Positions 1-11,708 of a DNA stretch of 64,000 nucleotides are shown here, piece by piece. Position numbers and translations under genes: made by a program. The stretch is taken from contig NW_024881994.1 of NCBI RefSeq assembly GCF_019059575.1, positions 186,001-250,000 on the forward strand. The letters are read 5' to 3'. The notes below the pieces were generated by a model, which was not told where the DNA came from, ran no database searches, and worked only from the letters and a program-made list of their open reading frames with translations. The DNA is from Amphibalanus amphitrite. Lineage: Eukaryota > Arthropoda > Thecostraca > Balanomorpha > Balanidae. Each line of letters opens with the position of its first letter. Position 1 is the stretch's first letter.

Positions 1-719
1 ATGCGTCTCACTAAGCCTGTGGGTCGAAAAACGTACGTGTTTGTGTTTTAGTATACCGCTAATAATGCTAATGCTGTGCGAGCTTGATGTAGAATAAATA
101 CTAATACCAATCACTTCTGTTAGGGCATACGAAGGGAGCGAAGGGGAGGTGATGTATATCGATATGGGGACGAAGAAACCGACTTGTTTTGTACAAGGCG
201 CTACATCGACACTGCCCTGGCGCTTCCATATCATCTCCAACTGATTGCAACCCACAGCCACCACCGCCGCCTTATCGTTCAGTCGTCTGATCCCCACGCT
301 CTCCGATAATACGTGATTTCGTCGGTTATCGTTTTCCGCTGCCTTTGAAATTTAGCTGTCACTGTATAATAGCGCAGATGCAGGTGGGGAAATTCGTTAA
401 TATGTATTACAAGTCAACCATGACAAATTCAAGCATGACAAGCAAGGCACGGGAGTCTTCGGCACGGGAGTCTTCAGCTTCGCCGGTGTATCTGTAACAA
501 ACAGAAATTGGTGTTAGAATTAGACCATAGAGTCCTCACAGCTACGCACATTACCGATCGTGAACCCAAAGCCCTGGTGATCAAAAGAAGGGGAAAAGCA
601 AGATCTGCTGTCGAAGCTCGTAAAGTAAACTGGTTGTGGAGAGTCGGCTGAATTGGTCAACAGTATATGGCGGTAAACATCGGATAAGTCAACGTTGATG
701 ATCCTTACCTGAGCTGGGC
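1..719. other. No recognisable gene
   Basis: I see no coding exon, RNA gene or transposon signature here. A CAG/GTAAGG splice-donor-like site on the minus strand near 711 lies just past the stop codon of the putative small gene at 720-1311 and could mark an intron in its 3' UTR. A short direct repeat (gcacgggagtcttc, twice) lies near 450-478. Confidence 0.4.
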
Positions 720-1311
720 TCAAGAGAGCTCCAGAAGAGCCCACTCGATATCCCCATCGAGCCATTCTGGCCGAGCGTAGTTTGGGGAATTTAAGGTGAA
801 GATTATTTTCCGAAGCCGGTGAATAATTTCTTTATTTCTCCGGCGGGCCCGCTCCATGTCGCGGCGGGCGACCTCCAAATTTCCCTGCAAGGAACCATCA
901 CAGCCGTTAATAACAACCACCTTAGACGTTAGATTTTACTAGCGAACCATTATTCTATCACTCGTAAAAGTTAAATCCAACCATCAAAACAATTTGAAAT
1001 AGATTTCACCATCCGATGCGAGAACAAATAACGACGGGTGACATTACACAATGCTCGTTCATCATGTAAGTTGACCCTCCCATCAGCGTAGTTATTTCCA
1101 TGAGTGAAGTGATCACAACGAGCGGTCCGACAAGCACAGTACTACAAATGGCTCAGGGCAGAGCCTAAGAAATTCTCACCTCAGCCGCGTGGAGGTCGTC
1201 CTTTAATCGGACGATCTCGTTGTACAATTCGCGGGGCACCTCGGCCGCGGACCCCGGCGGGCTCTCGGGCCGACTTGCCTCCGTGACAACCTCCACAGAC
1301 GTGGTAGACAT
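720..1311 (-). CDS. Putative small two-exon gene, 98-aa coiled-coil-like protein, function unknown
   Basis: Exon 1 is 1311-1180 (44 codons, ATG at 1311) and ends at a GAG/GTGAGA donor. Exon 2 is 884-720 (54 codons plus TGA) and starts after a TTCCTTGCAG acceptor with a TTATTAAC branch-like site upstream. The intron is 295 bp and both junctions are phase 0. The join makes one continuous charged helix: exon 1 ends in ELYNEIVRLKDDLHAAE and exon 2 opens with GNLEVARRDMERARRR. The N-terminal 25 residues are Ser/Pro/Glu-rich and the C-terminus is acidic and Trp-containing. A TATTTAAAG box lies at 1341-1350 on the same strand, but so close to the ATG that its role is doubtful. I do not recognise the family. 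The splice sites, the phase match and the continuous heptad-like character argue for a real gene; the short length argues for caution. Confidence 0.45.
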
Positions 1312-3716
1312 GATGACAATATGCCGCAGGCGTGCCGGAGCCTTTAAATACCGCCTCAGGCGCCGCGCGTTGATTCGCGGAGCATAATGGCCAGAGATGC
1401 AAGCCATAGGAGCCACACCCAGAGCGTCGAGATTACAATAGCTAAGAACAGTACGTTACCTAGCAAAGGATGTACGCGACGGGATAGGGATCGTAACGAT
1501 CGATATGTGTAGTGTGTTGGGGTGGTAGTGATCGATAACTAATATGACGAGGGTTCGTTATCAAGAGAAGAGGGCCGACGATTGAGGTTTGCATCTCTCG
1601 CTGAGGGGAGGCACCCACCGTCTCTAGGAAGGGCTAGCTCCCATTGGGCGTCGCCATTCCCTTATATGGAATGCATAGAAGTCCGCCAGGACTCACGCCC
1701 TGACTTTCAGGGCCATTTCAAAGTAGCACTTCCCCAGTAACGTCGATGTAACGTCAATAAATGAGCTCCACCACTTTATAACCGATAATTAGTCAGAACA
1801 ACCCGTAACCACTGGCCATGCTACATTTAGAAGTGCTGCCGGCATAGTTATCGTACTGTCAGATACATGGCCGGTGATTTTGTGCTACTAATCGGCACGT
1901 ATTGAGAAGGTCATAACACGGCGGCTCGGCAGTCAGCCGAGCGGCGGCATCCCGAGGTATAGGACTCGGCCACCAGGTGGCAGGGCGAGCCGCTGTTATT
2001 GGGCCAGTGGGTCGCGGGTAGCGGGCGACAGGATCGGCGCGCAGAGACGGGGTCAGAGCGGATTCGAACCAGCAGGGTTAACGTACGAGTGGTTACGAAG
2101 GGTTAATAATGGGCAGTAGAGGCTCGATCAGGGGGGCCAACGTTCGGATGCTGCTCAACTGACTAACCGAATTGAGACGTTGCGTTATTAAAATACCAGC
2201 GATGACCATCGATGAAGACACCACGGTAGTGGTACCGGGCATCTGAGGCCAGACGGCTTGCTTAGCCCGTCTCCTATGGCGTAAGGTTTACTAGCCTGAC
2301 TGTGTGGGAACGAGATGCACTTCTATACATTTACGTCCAGACCGGAATGATATGAAGGACACACCGTCACGTATGCAGGGCATATGCACGTTTTCCGCCA
2401 GTAGTATCCGGCTACTGTTAGATTTCCCGCTTAGGTAATACTGGGTAACGAGGCAGTGAGAGGTTTCTATGGCAAGGGAAGGGGGAGACTGGTACAGTGC
2501 AGTTGGAGAGTAAGTTGGAGCTATGCCAAAGGCAAGAAGCCGAAGGTCAGGGGTGAGTCACCCAAAGGGCGGATAAGGCAAGCTGTAGTGTCCCGAATAA
2601 GTCCTCATACTTATTTTGTAAGGGTACCTTAATCGGTACTGGACAGCCTCAGGGAGGTAACGATGTTCTCCAGGACACGTAAGGCCTTGAAAGTAAATCC
2701 CAGGGTTTAAGGAGAGTTCCTGAGGAGAGTTCCAGGATATGAACGGAGGTCCCTGGGTCGTGAACGGAGGTGTTACACGCGGACCGGAGAGGGCATAGGT
2801 AATCTCTCCCGGATAGAGAGATAAGTCGGATGTAAATCGCGCATGTGTGTACCATAAGTCTATCGGACGTGTAGTGAATCCCATAAATTAGTAGGGTGGA
2901 TATTTATGCAATTATTCTGGACGGCCCTGCGATAAGTATCTTTGTCGCCGGTTAGCGGAGCATACAATTACATATGGATTTCGAAAGGAGACATTTATCT
3001 CACCGGGGAGATCGTTATTAGTTAGACACCTGACACTATCGGAGGGACTTTTAGGGGTGCTCAAATAAATTCGGGGATTGAGTGATGAATGTATGTTGTT
3101 AGAGTAGATGGGTGTGGAAGGAACGACTGTATAGGTTAAGGCCGATAGGAGCGGAGCACAGCTCAGTTAGGGCAGTCGAGCTAATGAATCTCGAGGGTAT
3201 CAAAAATAGCAACGCTAATACGATTTAAGTGGGCATTGTAGTTAATGGGAGGCCAGTAATATAGGAATCGGTGACTGGACGAATGACTACATTCAATTGA
3301 TTAATTTAATTACCACCCATATGTTTGGCAGTGGTCATTGGGACTTCGAATGCCCCGTCCTATCACCTTCCGACTGTGCCACAACCCCAGCTGATCGGAC
3401 TCCTCCATCCGTAATCCGAGCAGTGAAATAAGCACTCGTGAACCGGTCTATACTATGGGTCGAATAATCAAGCCTCCAATTTAAAAAGCATCTTCCATCA
3501 GATGCATTTGTATGCCGGGTGAATTACTGTCTGCTGAACTGTACTACACTTTATCTTGAAGAAGTAGTCTGTCTCTACGAAGTTATTTTAACTGCTACTG
3601 GCCCGGATGACCTGCTACAACGATGCAAGTTATAATCTCACGCCATACTCACCCTATCTACGGTCTTCCACATATGCTGAGTTACAAGAACCTCACCTAG
3701 ACCCCTTTGGACCCCT
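1312..3716. other. Featureless stretch, no gene seen
   Basis: There is no ORF with family resemblance, no microsatellite and no transposon ends. A purine-rich segment at 2460-2830 carries two short local duplications (ggagagttcc near 2709-2733 and gaacggaggt near 2739-2770). An isolated tRNA B-box-like word on the minus strand near 2060 is discussed among the rejected items. Confidence 0.4.
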
Positions 3717-3724
3717 CACCTAGA

Positions 3725-3738
3725 CCCCCCCCCCCCCC
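3725..3738 (+). repeat. Poly-C tract (14 C)
   Basis: A homopolymer of 14 C follows a duplicated cctcacctagacccc-type word at 3692-3725. Tracts like this are prone to length error in assemblies. Confidence 0.9.
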
Positions 3739-3980
3739 TCTGAAACCCGTGCTACAGTTGGGACTGACGCTCTAAGCCACGGATCGGCTGCAGGCGGTGC
3801 GGCCAGCAGCCCCGATCGACCACAGCCGGAGGCAGGCGTCACACCCCCGCAGCCAATCAGTGGCTGCCGTCTGCGCCCGCTCACCTCTGACCCACTATCT
3901 GGCCGGACACGGCCCGCAGCTCAGCGCCCGCCACCGACCCGACCCCCATCGCAGTGCGCCGCCCACCTGCGGCCTACCCC

Positions 3981-5180
3981 AACAGCCCGCCCGTCCCACA
4001 CCCCATCCACACAGCCCGCCCGTCCCACACCCCATCCACACAGCCCGCCCGTCCCACTGCCATCCACACAGCCCGCCCGTCCCACACCCCATCCACACAG
4101 CCCGCCCGTCCCACACCCCATCCACACAGCCCGCCCGTCCCACACCCCATCCACACAGCCCGCCCGTCCCACACCCCATCCACACAGCCCGCCCGTCCCA
4201 CTGCCATCCACACAGCCCGCCCGTCCCACACCCCATCCACACAGCCCGCCCGTCCCACACCCCATCCACACAGCCCGCCCGTCCCACACCCCATCCACAC
4301 AGCCCGCCCGTCCCACACCCCATCCACACAGCCCGCCCGTCCCACACCTCATCCACACAGCCCGCCCGTCCCACACCCCATCCACACAGCCCGCCCGTCC
4401 CACTGCCATCCACACAGCCCGCCCGTCCCACACCCCATCCACACAGCCCGCCCGTCCCACACCCCATCCACACAGCCCGCCCGTCCCACACCCCATCCAC
4501 ACAGCCCGCCCGTCCCACACCCCATCCACACAGCCCGCCCGTCCCACTGCCATCCACACAGCCCGCCCGTCCCACTGCCATCCACACAGCCCGCCCGTCC
4601 CACACCCCATCCACACAGCCCGCCCGTCCCACACCCCATCCACACAGCCCGCCCGTCCCACTGCCATCCACACAGCCCGCCCGTCCCACACCCCATCCAC
4701 ACAGCCCGCCCGTCCCACACCCCATCCACACAGCCCGCCCGTCCCACTGCCATCCACACAGCCCGCCCGTCCCACACCCCATCCACACAGCCCGCCCGTC
4801 CCACACCCCATCCACACAGCCCGCCCGTCCCACACCCCATCCACACAGCCCGCCCGTCCCACTGCCATCCACACAGCCCGCCCGTCCCACACCCCATCCA
4901 CACAGCCCGCCCGTCCCACTGCCATCCACACAGCCCGCCCGTCCCACACCCCATCCACACAGCCCGCCCGTCCCACACCCCATCCACACAGCCCGCCCGT
5001 CCCACTGCCATCCACACAGCCCGCCCGTCCCACACCCCATCCACACAGCCCGCCCGTCCCACACCCCATCCACACAGCCCGCCCGTCCCACACCCCATCC
5101 ACACAGCCCGCCCGTCCCACTGCCATCCACACAGCCCGCCCGTCCCACACCCCATCCACACAGCCCGCCCGTCCCACCAG
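3981..5180 (+). repeat. Minisatellite, about 41 copies of a 29/28-bp unit
   Basis: A tandem array of about 41 near-identical units. The majority unit is 29 bp (cacagcccgcccgtccca followed by caccccatcca). A second type is 28 bp (the same first half followed by ctgccatcca). I count about 30 long and 11 short units, the short ones scattered irregularly, plus one long unit with a C-to-T change near 4349. The array decays into diverged units at 5160-5270. Unit lengths are not multiples of three and the unit has no stop codon in any frame, so long open frames run through on both strands; they repeat the same short peptide and are not genes. The strands are strongly asymmetric (C-rich plus strand, G-rich minus strand). 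Confidence 0.95.
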
Positions 5181-5260
5181 ACAACCCGCCTGTCCCACCA
5201 CACAGTCCGCCCCTCCCGCCACACAGCCCCCATCCTCTCCATACAGCCCCACCCGACCCT

Positions 5261-7119
5261 AACACAGCCCCACCCTGACCCCCGAACCCGGACCCGTAAC
5301 CTCACCCCGGACGCTCACCCGAGCCCTAACCCCACCCGCTCCAGACCAGCCCGCATCAATATGCGACAGAGCGGATTCCAATTCCATTACAATGGCCCGC
5401 GCAGCCACACCTCTGTTATTTCACTTTCCAAACCAATCAGGCGACATATGATGCTCTCGGGCGGCGGCGCGGAGGGCCTATATTGCGTTTCTGGCCCGCA
5501 GGCGATCGCAAGATCGACTTTCTTGTTCGCCCTGAGTCGCGGCCGCACCCACGGGCTCAAAAGGAGCAGTATACTGTCGGATTGTTTGGTGTACTTTGTT
5601 TCATTTCTATGGATAGCATTTTGAAACAATATAACAATGCCTACACATGCCACGTAAATATCGTAAAACATCACGAAAGTGTGTCGCGGTAAAAGATATT
5701 GACGGCATGTTATCCATATCCATAGATAAGCGAGTAATATCAATATCTCAATCATGATATAGAAACACATCTTGTGCATACCAAGTGAACTCATCTTTTC
5801 ATATATTACTTCAGATGTTTTCAAAAAATGTAATATTCTACAACAATGTCCTCAGAGTTAACAATTTTGTGCACATAACGGTATGATACAATGATATGCC
5901 ATAAAAATACTTTGGAAATGCAAGTGCCTCAAATGCATGTGCCTTTTATTCCCTTGTTATATTTCCGAGGAGAATAAGAGGCACACTGGGATATGGTAAG
6001 CAAATATGTCAGTTCCCCGAAAATAGTACGTCTGAATGCTAGTGAACAAATACGGTTTGAATGCTTGACCTAGATTTCCCTTCAACGTCCTCATGTAGAA
6101 TGTACATACATGGCACTGCTTATATTTGATTTAAGCAAGTTAACCGCCATGTTCTGACACTGGACAGCTAAATTATAGCGTATGACATTAACGATTGTTG
6201 TCATACATAATACAAAGCTCTCAAACATTCGCATACGCGCCATGCAAGCAGGCGACAGCGCAATCTAGCCATTTCCACTGCACTGTCGTGCAGGGAGTGC
6301 CTTTGGTGGCACGGATTTCCACATATGCTACGGTACTGCAGGTATGGCTATGTTTCCAGTGGTCACTTTGGCCATAAAGACGCTTGCTGTGCATTGTTTG
6401 CTCGCCTGCCCCAGACGGAGATTGAATCTCTAAAGCCAAGTTGTGAACTTCTGGGCCTGGCCCAGAAACCAGAGAAGCTGAGTGTCCAGGCATCCCAGCT
6501 CATCTCAGCGACCCCTATTTTCGTACAAATCAGACTCGAAATATCAAGAACTACTAACTTAGTTTAAAAGATTTGCAAATGGTCAATGATGATTTGCCGC
6601 GCTTTAAAACGCAACTCTGGTTTCCAAAATGACGTAAAACATGCGAGCTTTTACGTCCAACTCTCTATAAGGACACATTTTGGTGTGAAATGCTCAATGA
6701 TTTGATGAGTCCTTGGCACCGTTTGTGAAAATGCATATCAACGACCGAATGAGCCAAACACCCCTCAAGTGGATATATACAGACGAATAGCGTAGTACGT
6801 ATAAGATGTTACTGTATACTTGATAAAACTCTCAGTCCTTTTAAAAAGAGTTACGCTGTAATTAAAAAATTGTTCCTGTTTGTCGAGCTAGCTTGACGCT
6901 CTCAGTGGAGCATTGTGATCGCACATTTTCAAAAAGAAAATTCAATGAAAGGGGAAGACGCATGGGTTGATATATTGTCGCTTAGAGAGAAGTGTTCCAC
7001 TCACTGAAATATGTAACTACTCCCATTCGTCCTCCATATATCTCAGAGCCGCAGCGCCAACGGTTCAACTCCCCATGAGGTAAGCGGAATACCTGGGCGA
7101 CGAGCCCCCACCCAGGTGC
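5261..7119. other. No recognisable gene
   Basis: Open frames up to 145 codons exist on both strands (for example minus 5387-5824), but none has domain, splice or composition support. The sequence turns AT-rich after about 5.6 kb. I see no transposon ends. Confidence 0.35.
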
Positions 7120-7239
7120 TCACACCATGCTGACTCGATAAAACTCCTCAAGTGGGCGCCAAACGGCATCCTCGGCAGCCAACTGCCGCCAGTTAAGACT
7201 GTAGCCAGCCGACGGGAAAGCTTCCAGAAACTCCTGCAT
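7120..7239 (-). CDS. Possible short ORF or exon, 39 aa, unknown
   Basis: An ATG at 7239 opens a 39-codon frame ending in TGA at 7120-7122. The peptide is amphipathic and aromatic, beginning MQEFLEAFPSAGYSLNWRQL and ending EEFYRVSMV. The ATG/GTGTGAG context at the end could be a splice donor instead of a stop. Its non-repetitive, helix-like composition sets it apart from nearby frames, but I recognise no family and cannot exclude chance. Confidence 0.2.
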   Translation of the reverse strand: MQEFLEAFPSAGYSLNWRQLAAEDAVWRPLEEFYRVSMV

Positions 7240-7771
7240 CGTTCCAGCGTCCAGGTGGGCCCATCGGAATCTCACTCACTAAACTTAGGCTCAATTACAA
7301 TAACCGACTCACGTGAAACTGACCTGACTCAGGTGGAATCGACACTCTACCCATATTCCACTTCTGGAGTGGCCCGACAATCGGATGACCTTCAATACGA
7401 GTACGTCTACACCCACTGCAGCTGATTATATTTGAACTTCTAGAGGAATCCTTCCAATATGGTATTGATCGAAGCGTATGTATGCATTAATGAAGCTGAC
7501 TCTAACGGCAAGTTAGGCGAGATTAGGATGCGTGACATCCGTTCGAACAACAGCTTATGGTACTATATAACGAGGGATTTCGTGACTTTCGGTTGACGTT
7601 TTAATTTGAAATATACAGTGGTAGCGTTAATGATTATTATATACCTTACGTCTATCCGTTGACTCATTCGTCGATTATTTCTCGCCGAAAAAAAACGAGT
7701 GTATTCAAACAAAGAAAACAGTACAAACATGCACCTCAAATAGGTATACAAATATGCACAGATAACTACAG
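7240..7771. other. No recognisable gene
   Basis: AT-rich sequence with no supported feature. It abuts the 3' end of the retrotransposon fragment. Confidence 0.4.
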
Positions 7772-9364
7772 CTAAGGCTGAGCTAGACACGATAAGTCAG
7801 GACACTGAGTAACACCGCGCATGAGGTATGGAGCCAGGTCTGGGTCCGCCAGAGGGTCGCGGCTCAGATCGACATCTTGTAGCACAAAACTTGCCCTCAT
7901 TTCCTCATATATCTTTCTATACATTATAAGGCGAGTAGAGATTGAGCTGATGGATTTTGAGGGTGATGATGGTATGTCTTGGTGTCCGGCAAAAGAGTGG
8001 GATGCTGATGGTGTGTCGTAGTCGTGGGTTTCAAGCGCTGGGGATGGTGGTGCTGTTGGGTTGGATTGAGCTGGTGATCGTGGCTGAGGGAGGGTGTGAG
8101 AGAAGTGGGCCTGAGTGTTACGGGTGTCATGATAAGTCTGTTGTTTCGGTGTATGATGTGGAGCTGCACGTGGTGGTGAGGTTTGGTTGGCGGGGCTCAT
8201 GGAGGAGGAATGATCAGCAGAGCCTCTTATTGCTACCGCGTTTCCGCGGATGACGGCAATAGAAATTTTTTGCCATAACCAGGCCGTCTCGCGCCTCTCG
8301 CCGGTTACTGCTGTGATCCTACGGCCGAGTTCCTGCACTAGGTTGATGGCACTGGGGCCAACAACGCCTGATGTTTCGACCGCCAATGGAACGAAAATGT
8401 ACTGGGATGATAAGGAGGCGTACCGCTGCACCTTTCGATCCTCTGCGGCCCGGGCCGCTGATCCTGGTTTTATTGCCGATTTTGTCAGGCTGCTTTCAGC
8501 AAAAGTATCCGTGCATGTCGCGTCCCAGATCAGGCATTTTCCGCCTTTAAAAGGGAATGTGGTAAGCCGGTCAGGACGCTTGCCGTCACCTCTGTCAAGG
8601 CCAGTAGGCTCGAGGACGGACGGGACGCCAGATGCAGCGAGGCTGCGCTTCACCAAATCGTTCAGCTCGGCATGACGGGGGAATCGACCAGCACTTTTGC
8701 TGCAGGATAAGGCGTGATGACCCAACCTGTCAACCGGGCGGCTGCATAGGCGACAGGCATGAGGCTCACATATAGCGGCGCCAAGACGGAGAGCCACTGC
8801 TATTCTAACGGATTCCGGGTCCAAAAGAAGACCAAGGCTGGGGACCGGTACTGCTTGAAGCCATGCGGCTGTGTGGGGCTGGGTGGCGGCAAGTAAACGA
8901 GCTCTGTGGATTTGATTTGTTTCGCGGAGTAACTGTTTGTAGCTAGCCTCCGATGCCAGGTCGTCCCAAGCCCTCTGCTGTCCTGGCATAGAGGGGTCGG
9001 GGAGTGTTGCCTCACCGATTAGAGGGAGGAGTCGGTCAAGCGCAGGTTTCCTGGCCAGTGTGACATCATACATGTTTCCTAGATTGCAAAGAATTGACGA
9101 AACGAGAGAGGATGCCTCAGTCAGAGATGCTAAGTGACAGGGAAGAGCTAAACGTTCGACTGATCTAACGCCTAGACCCCCGTACCGAACCGGGAGGGAA
9201 GCCTGTGTCCAAGCCTCGTCTCTTATACTGACATTGCATATGTCTGTGAGCGCCGATCGCGTAATGGCGTCGATGGCCTGCAGTCCCGTGCTATCTAAGT
9301 ACATGGGACTGGATCGCAGGAGATTGCAATAAATGGAAGGGTGGATAAGGGTTAAAAACTGTTG
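7772..9364 (-). pseudogene. 5'-truncated non-LTR retrotransposon ORF, C-terminal part with restriction-like endonuclease domain
   Basis: The minus-strand frame is open from 9364 to 7772; its first internal Met is at 9304, but this is a fragment, not a true start. Numbered from that Met: a post-RT region with the motif LPVRYGGLGVRS (about 37-48), a CX2CX8HX4C zinc knuckle (C184, C187, H196, C201), then a PD..D restriction-like endonuclease core (P244-D245 and IWDAT with D261) and an AEDRK..Y segment near 287-295. This order is known from retroelements that carry a C-terminal restriction-like endonuclease (R2, NeSL and CRE groups). The reverse transcriptase core should lie upstream (above 9364) but a stop codon and unrelated sequence follow there, so the copy is 5'-truncated, as is usual for target-primed retrotransposition. 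The final 150 residues are Pro/Ser/His-rich and unrecognised. The strand agrees with the octopamine receptor gene, in whose intron it probably lies. Confidence 0.7.
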
Positions 9365-10103
9365 CTAGCAATTCGTTATTGTTAGCTGAAATTTGTGCTT
9401 AACATGAGTTTGTGAAAGATCTTCCTTTCAATCGTAATTTATGTTGTCACGGTGTTACAGCGGGAGCTGCACTTGTTGCACGATATTCACAAGATGACGC
9501 AAACGAGATTCCCTGCCATCGGACTGTCTTTGGCTTGTACTGTATGGTCGAAAATGATATTTATTCAGGTGGACATCATGCGCCCATCAGCCGCCCGGTC
9601 ATGATTCAAGAAGGGTCTGGGCTACCCCGGTGTCCATTTGATGTCAATCCCGCGGATAGGCGCACCGGTGCTCACTATACGTCAATCTACATGGTACGGC
9701 GCTGTCAGAGAAATTGCGTACCTCTGATCAACAGACATCATTTTGTTATATTTGTTTGAATAATAATGAAAAAGAATCACATACCCCAGCCAGGTGACTT
9801 ACTACGCAGGAGATAAAAATACTTTAATACAAATGATCTGGTATCTGTCAGCGTACTACCGTGATATGCTATGTCTGAAGCTGAAATTGCGGGACCCAAG
9901 ACTTCAAAGATTATTTTCAATCCAGAATAATGGTGAAAGCTATGGAAAATGCATTTGTGGTTTCGTTAATGCAGTCGCATCGGAGGACCTATCTGGTATA
10001 GGCAAATGCCATTTATTTGAATCGAAATGGAACTGAATTTATGTCTGGATGTTGAGTCACTAATGTAAAAATAAAAACCAGTAAAACGCCTTTTGGGCGA
10101 AGA
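9365..10103. other. No recognisable gene
   Basis: A 115-codon plus-strand frame at 9412-9759 has no family resemblance and no splice context. I see no repeats. Confidence 0.35.
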
Positions 10104-10939
10104 ACGAGCGAGCGAGATAGTGAGCCATGCACGTGCGGAAGGGCGAGAGGGTGCTTCCAACGGGCTTGCGCAAAGCACCCTTCTAACTGGTCGCTAGCGG
10201 TGTGCCAAATTTGAACGCAATCGGCCCGGCCGTTCCTGAGATCTGGAAGCGGCATTCTGCACGTGCGCACGTGCAAACGGGGTCCAAAATGACTTTTGCA
10301 CGGCACCCTACTAACTGGTCCCCAACCGTGTACCAAATTTGAGCGCAATCGGCCCAGCCGTTCTCGAGATCTGGAAACGCCCCCTGCACGTGCGCACGTG
10401 CAGTAGCACCCTAACCGCAACACATGGGAATGCATTGCCTGGTGGGTGCCTACTTGCATGCCAAGTTTCAGCGAAATCGCCCCAGTCATTACCAAGTTAC
10501 TGAAATGGGAACAAATTTGGCACCTCTTATTGTTGTATTTTGCACGTGCACTGGGGGTGACCCACAAGCATCGAGAGTATCCAATTTTGGGTAGAAGGGA
10601 TGCTGCTACCCTATAAAAATTACCGCAAGTCAATCGCCCAAGCGGCTGCTGAGATATGAGCCTCTCAAAATCACTACTTTTGCAAAACAGCTTGAACACC
10701 CTTGACTTTTCACGTGGCACGTGCCACGACGGTCACTGAGATGTATCAAAAGTAGTCAATTACGGGGTAGAAGGGATGGGGCTACCCAACAAAAAAGACC
10801 GCAGGCCAATTGGTCCAGCGGTTGCTGAGATATAAGCCTCTCAAAAGCGTTACAGGCCGGGCCGGGCCGGGCCGCTCATACTGAGATTTTTCCGTTATAT
10901 TGAAAAGACTCACTTCGCTCGCTGCGCTCGCTCGCTCGT
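10104..10939. mobile_element. Candidate non-autonomous DNA element with 128-bp internal repeat and CACGTG palindromes
   Basis: The ends are an imperfect inverted repeat: acgagcgagcgag at 10104 against ctcgctcgctcgt ending at 10939. The left half holds diverged tandem copies, period 128 bp, of a word beginning ccaaatttgagcgcaatcgg (positions about 10205, 10333, 10461). Two looser relatives lie near 10620 and 10795 (cagcggttgctgagatat type). Between them, the 18-bp palindrome tgcacgtgcgcacgtgca occurs twice (near 10258 and 10385), and CACGTG also occurs elsewhere. There is no coding capacity; frames crossing it are translations of the repeats. I did not find a clear target-site duplication, so the element class is unassigned. 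Confidence 0.45.
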
Positions 10940-11708
10940 AATAAACAGAGAAACACAGTTTATTGATTTTGATAATGTTAGATCTGTGAAATGATTGATT
11001 TGATCAATGACATAGTCGAATATTAACTAACATGAAATTGTCGATTACACTGTTATAAACTATGCTTACAATAGTCATTCGTTTTTGCAAATACCTATGT
11101 TCGCGGTTAAGGGGACAAAAAACATTCTTAATAGGTGTTACCTACTTTGTTGTGAATCAGTCGCTGTTGAGATTGACTACAGTCAATTGAATAAGACTGC
11201 GTATAAATTGAAAATCATGCTCTGAAAATTAATCGCATTTACAAGTGATACGGATCCGCTGGAATACTGTAATCCATTCCAGCCAGCGAAAAGTGACCTC
11301 ATCAGAAGTAGCGGCTAAGCGGACCCCCAGTGACCACCCGTTCCTTCCTGTGTGGACCACCATGACCGCCCGTTCCTTCCTGTGTGGACCACCATGACCG
11401 CCCGTGCCCGTGCAGTGCCCATGTCGCGGTCCACCCGGCCACGTGCCGCTGGTAACGGCACGGCACCTGTGTCGGCACGTCTGGCCGCTAAGCCCGCACA
11501 GAGGCCGGTAAGCCGTCACGTCCGTGGCCGGCTCAGAGCCCCGTGACGTCCAGGGCGCGGTCCGAGCGGCACTGCGCCGCCGAGCTGATCCCACGGCGGC
11601 GCAGGTGATCCCCGGGAGCCGCCCGGCGCCCGAGACTACCGGTCCGTGAGCGTGCCGCACGTGTCGGGGGGGGGGAGGAGAAGGCGGACACAGCGCCGCG
11701 GCACTCAC
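10940..11708 (-). other. Start of the receptor gene's first intron
   Basis: Sequence downstream (minus strand) of the receptor exon donor. It contains a tandem duplication of a 32-bp unit (ttccttcctgtgtggaccac... starting at 11341 and again at 11373) and a GC-rich segment near 11400-11700. No further receptor exon was recognised down to position 1, so the intron may run past the window edge or a short exon may have been missed. Confidence 0.45.

Noticed and set aside
2045..2160. tRNA gene on the minus strand (perfect GGTTCGAATCC B box near 2060)
   Set aside because: The T stem does not pair properly, the A-box-like word is about 90 nt away, and no cloverleaf forms.
3981..5180. CRISPR-like regular array
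   Set aside because: Units are contiguous and identical with no unique spacers; the sequence is eukaryotic.
3797..5624. Long open frames of about 300-550 codons on both strands
   Set aside because: They are translations of the 29/28-bp minisatellite, open in all frames because the unit has no stop codon.
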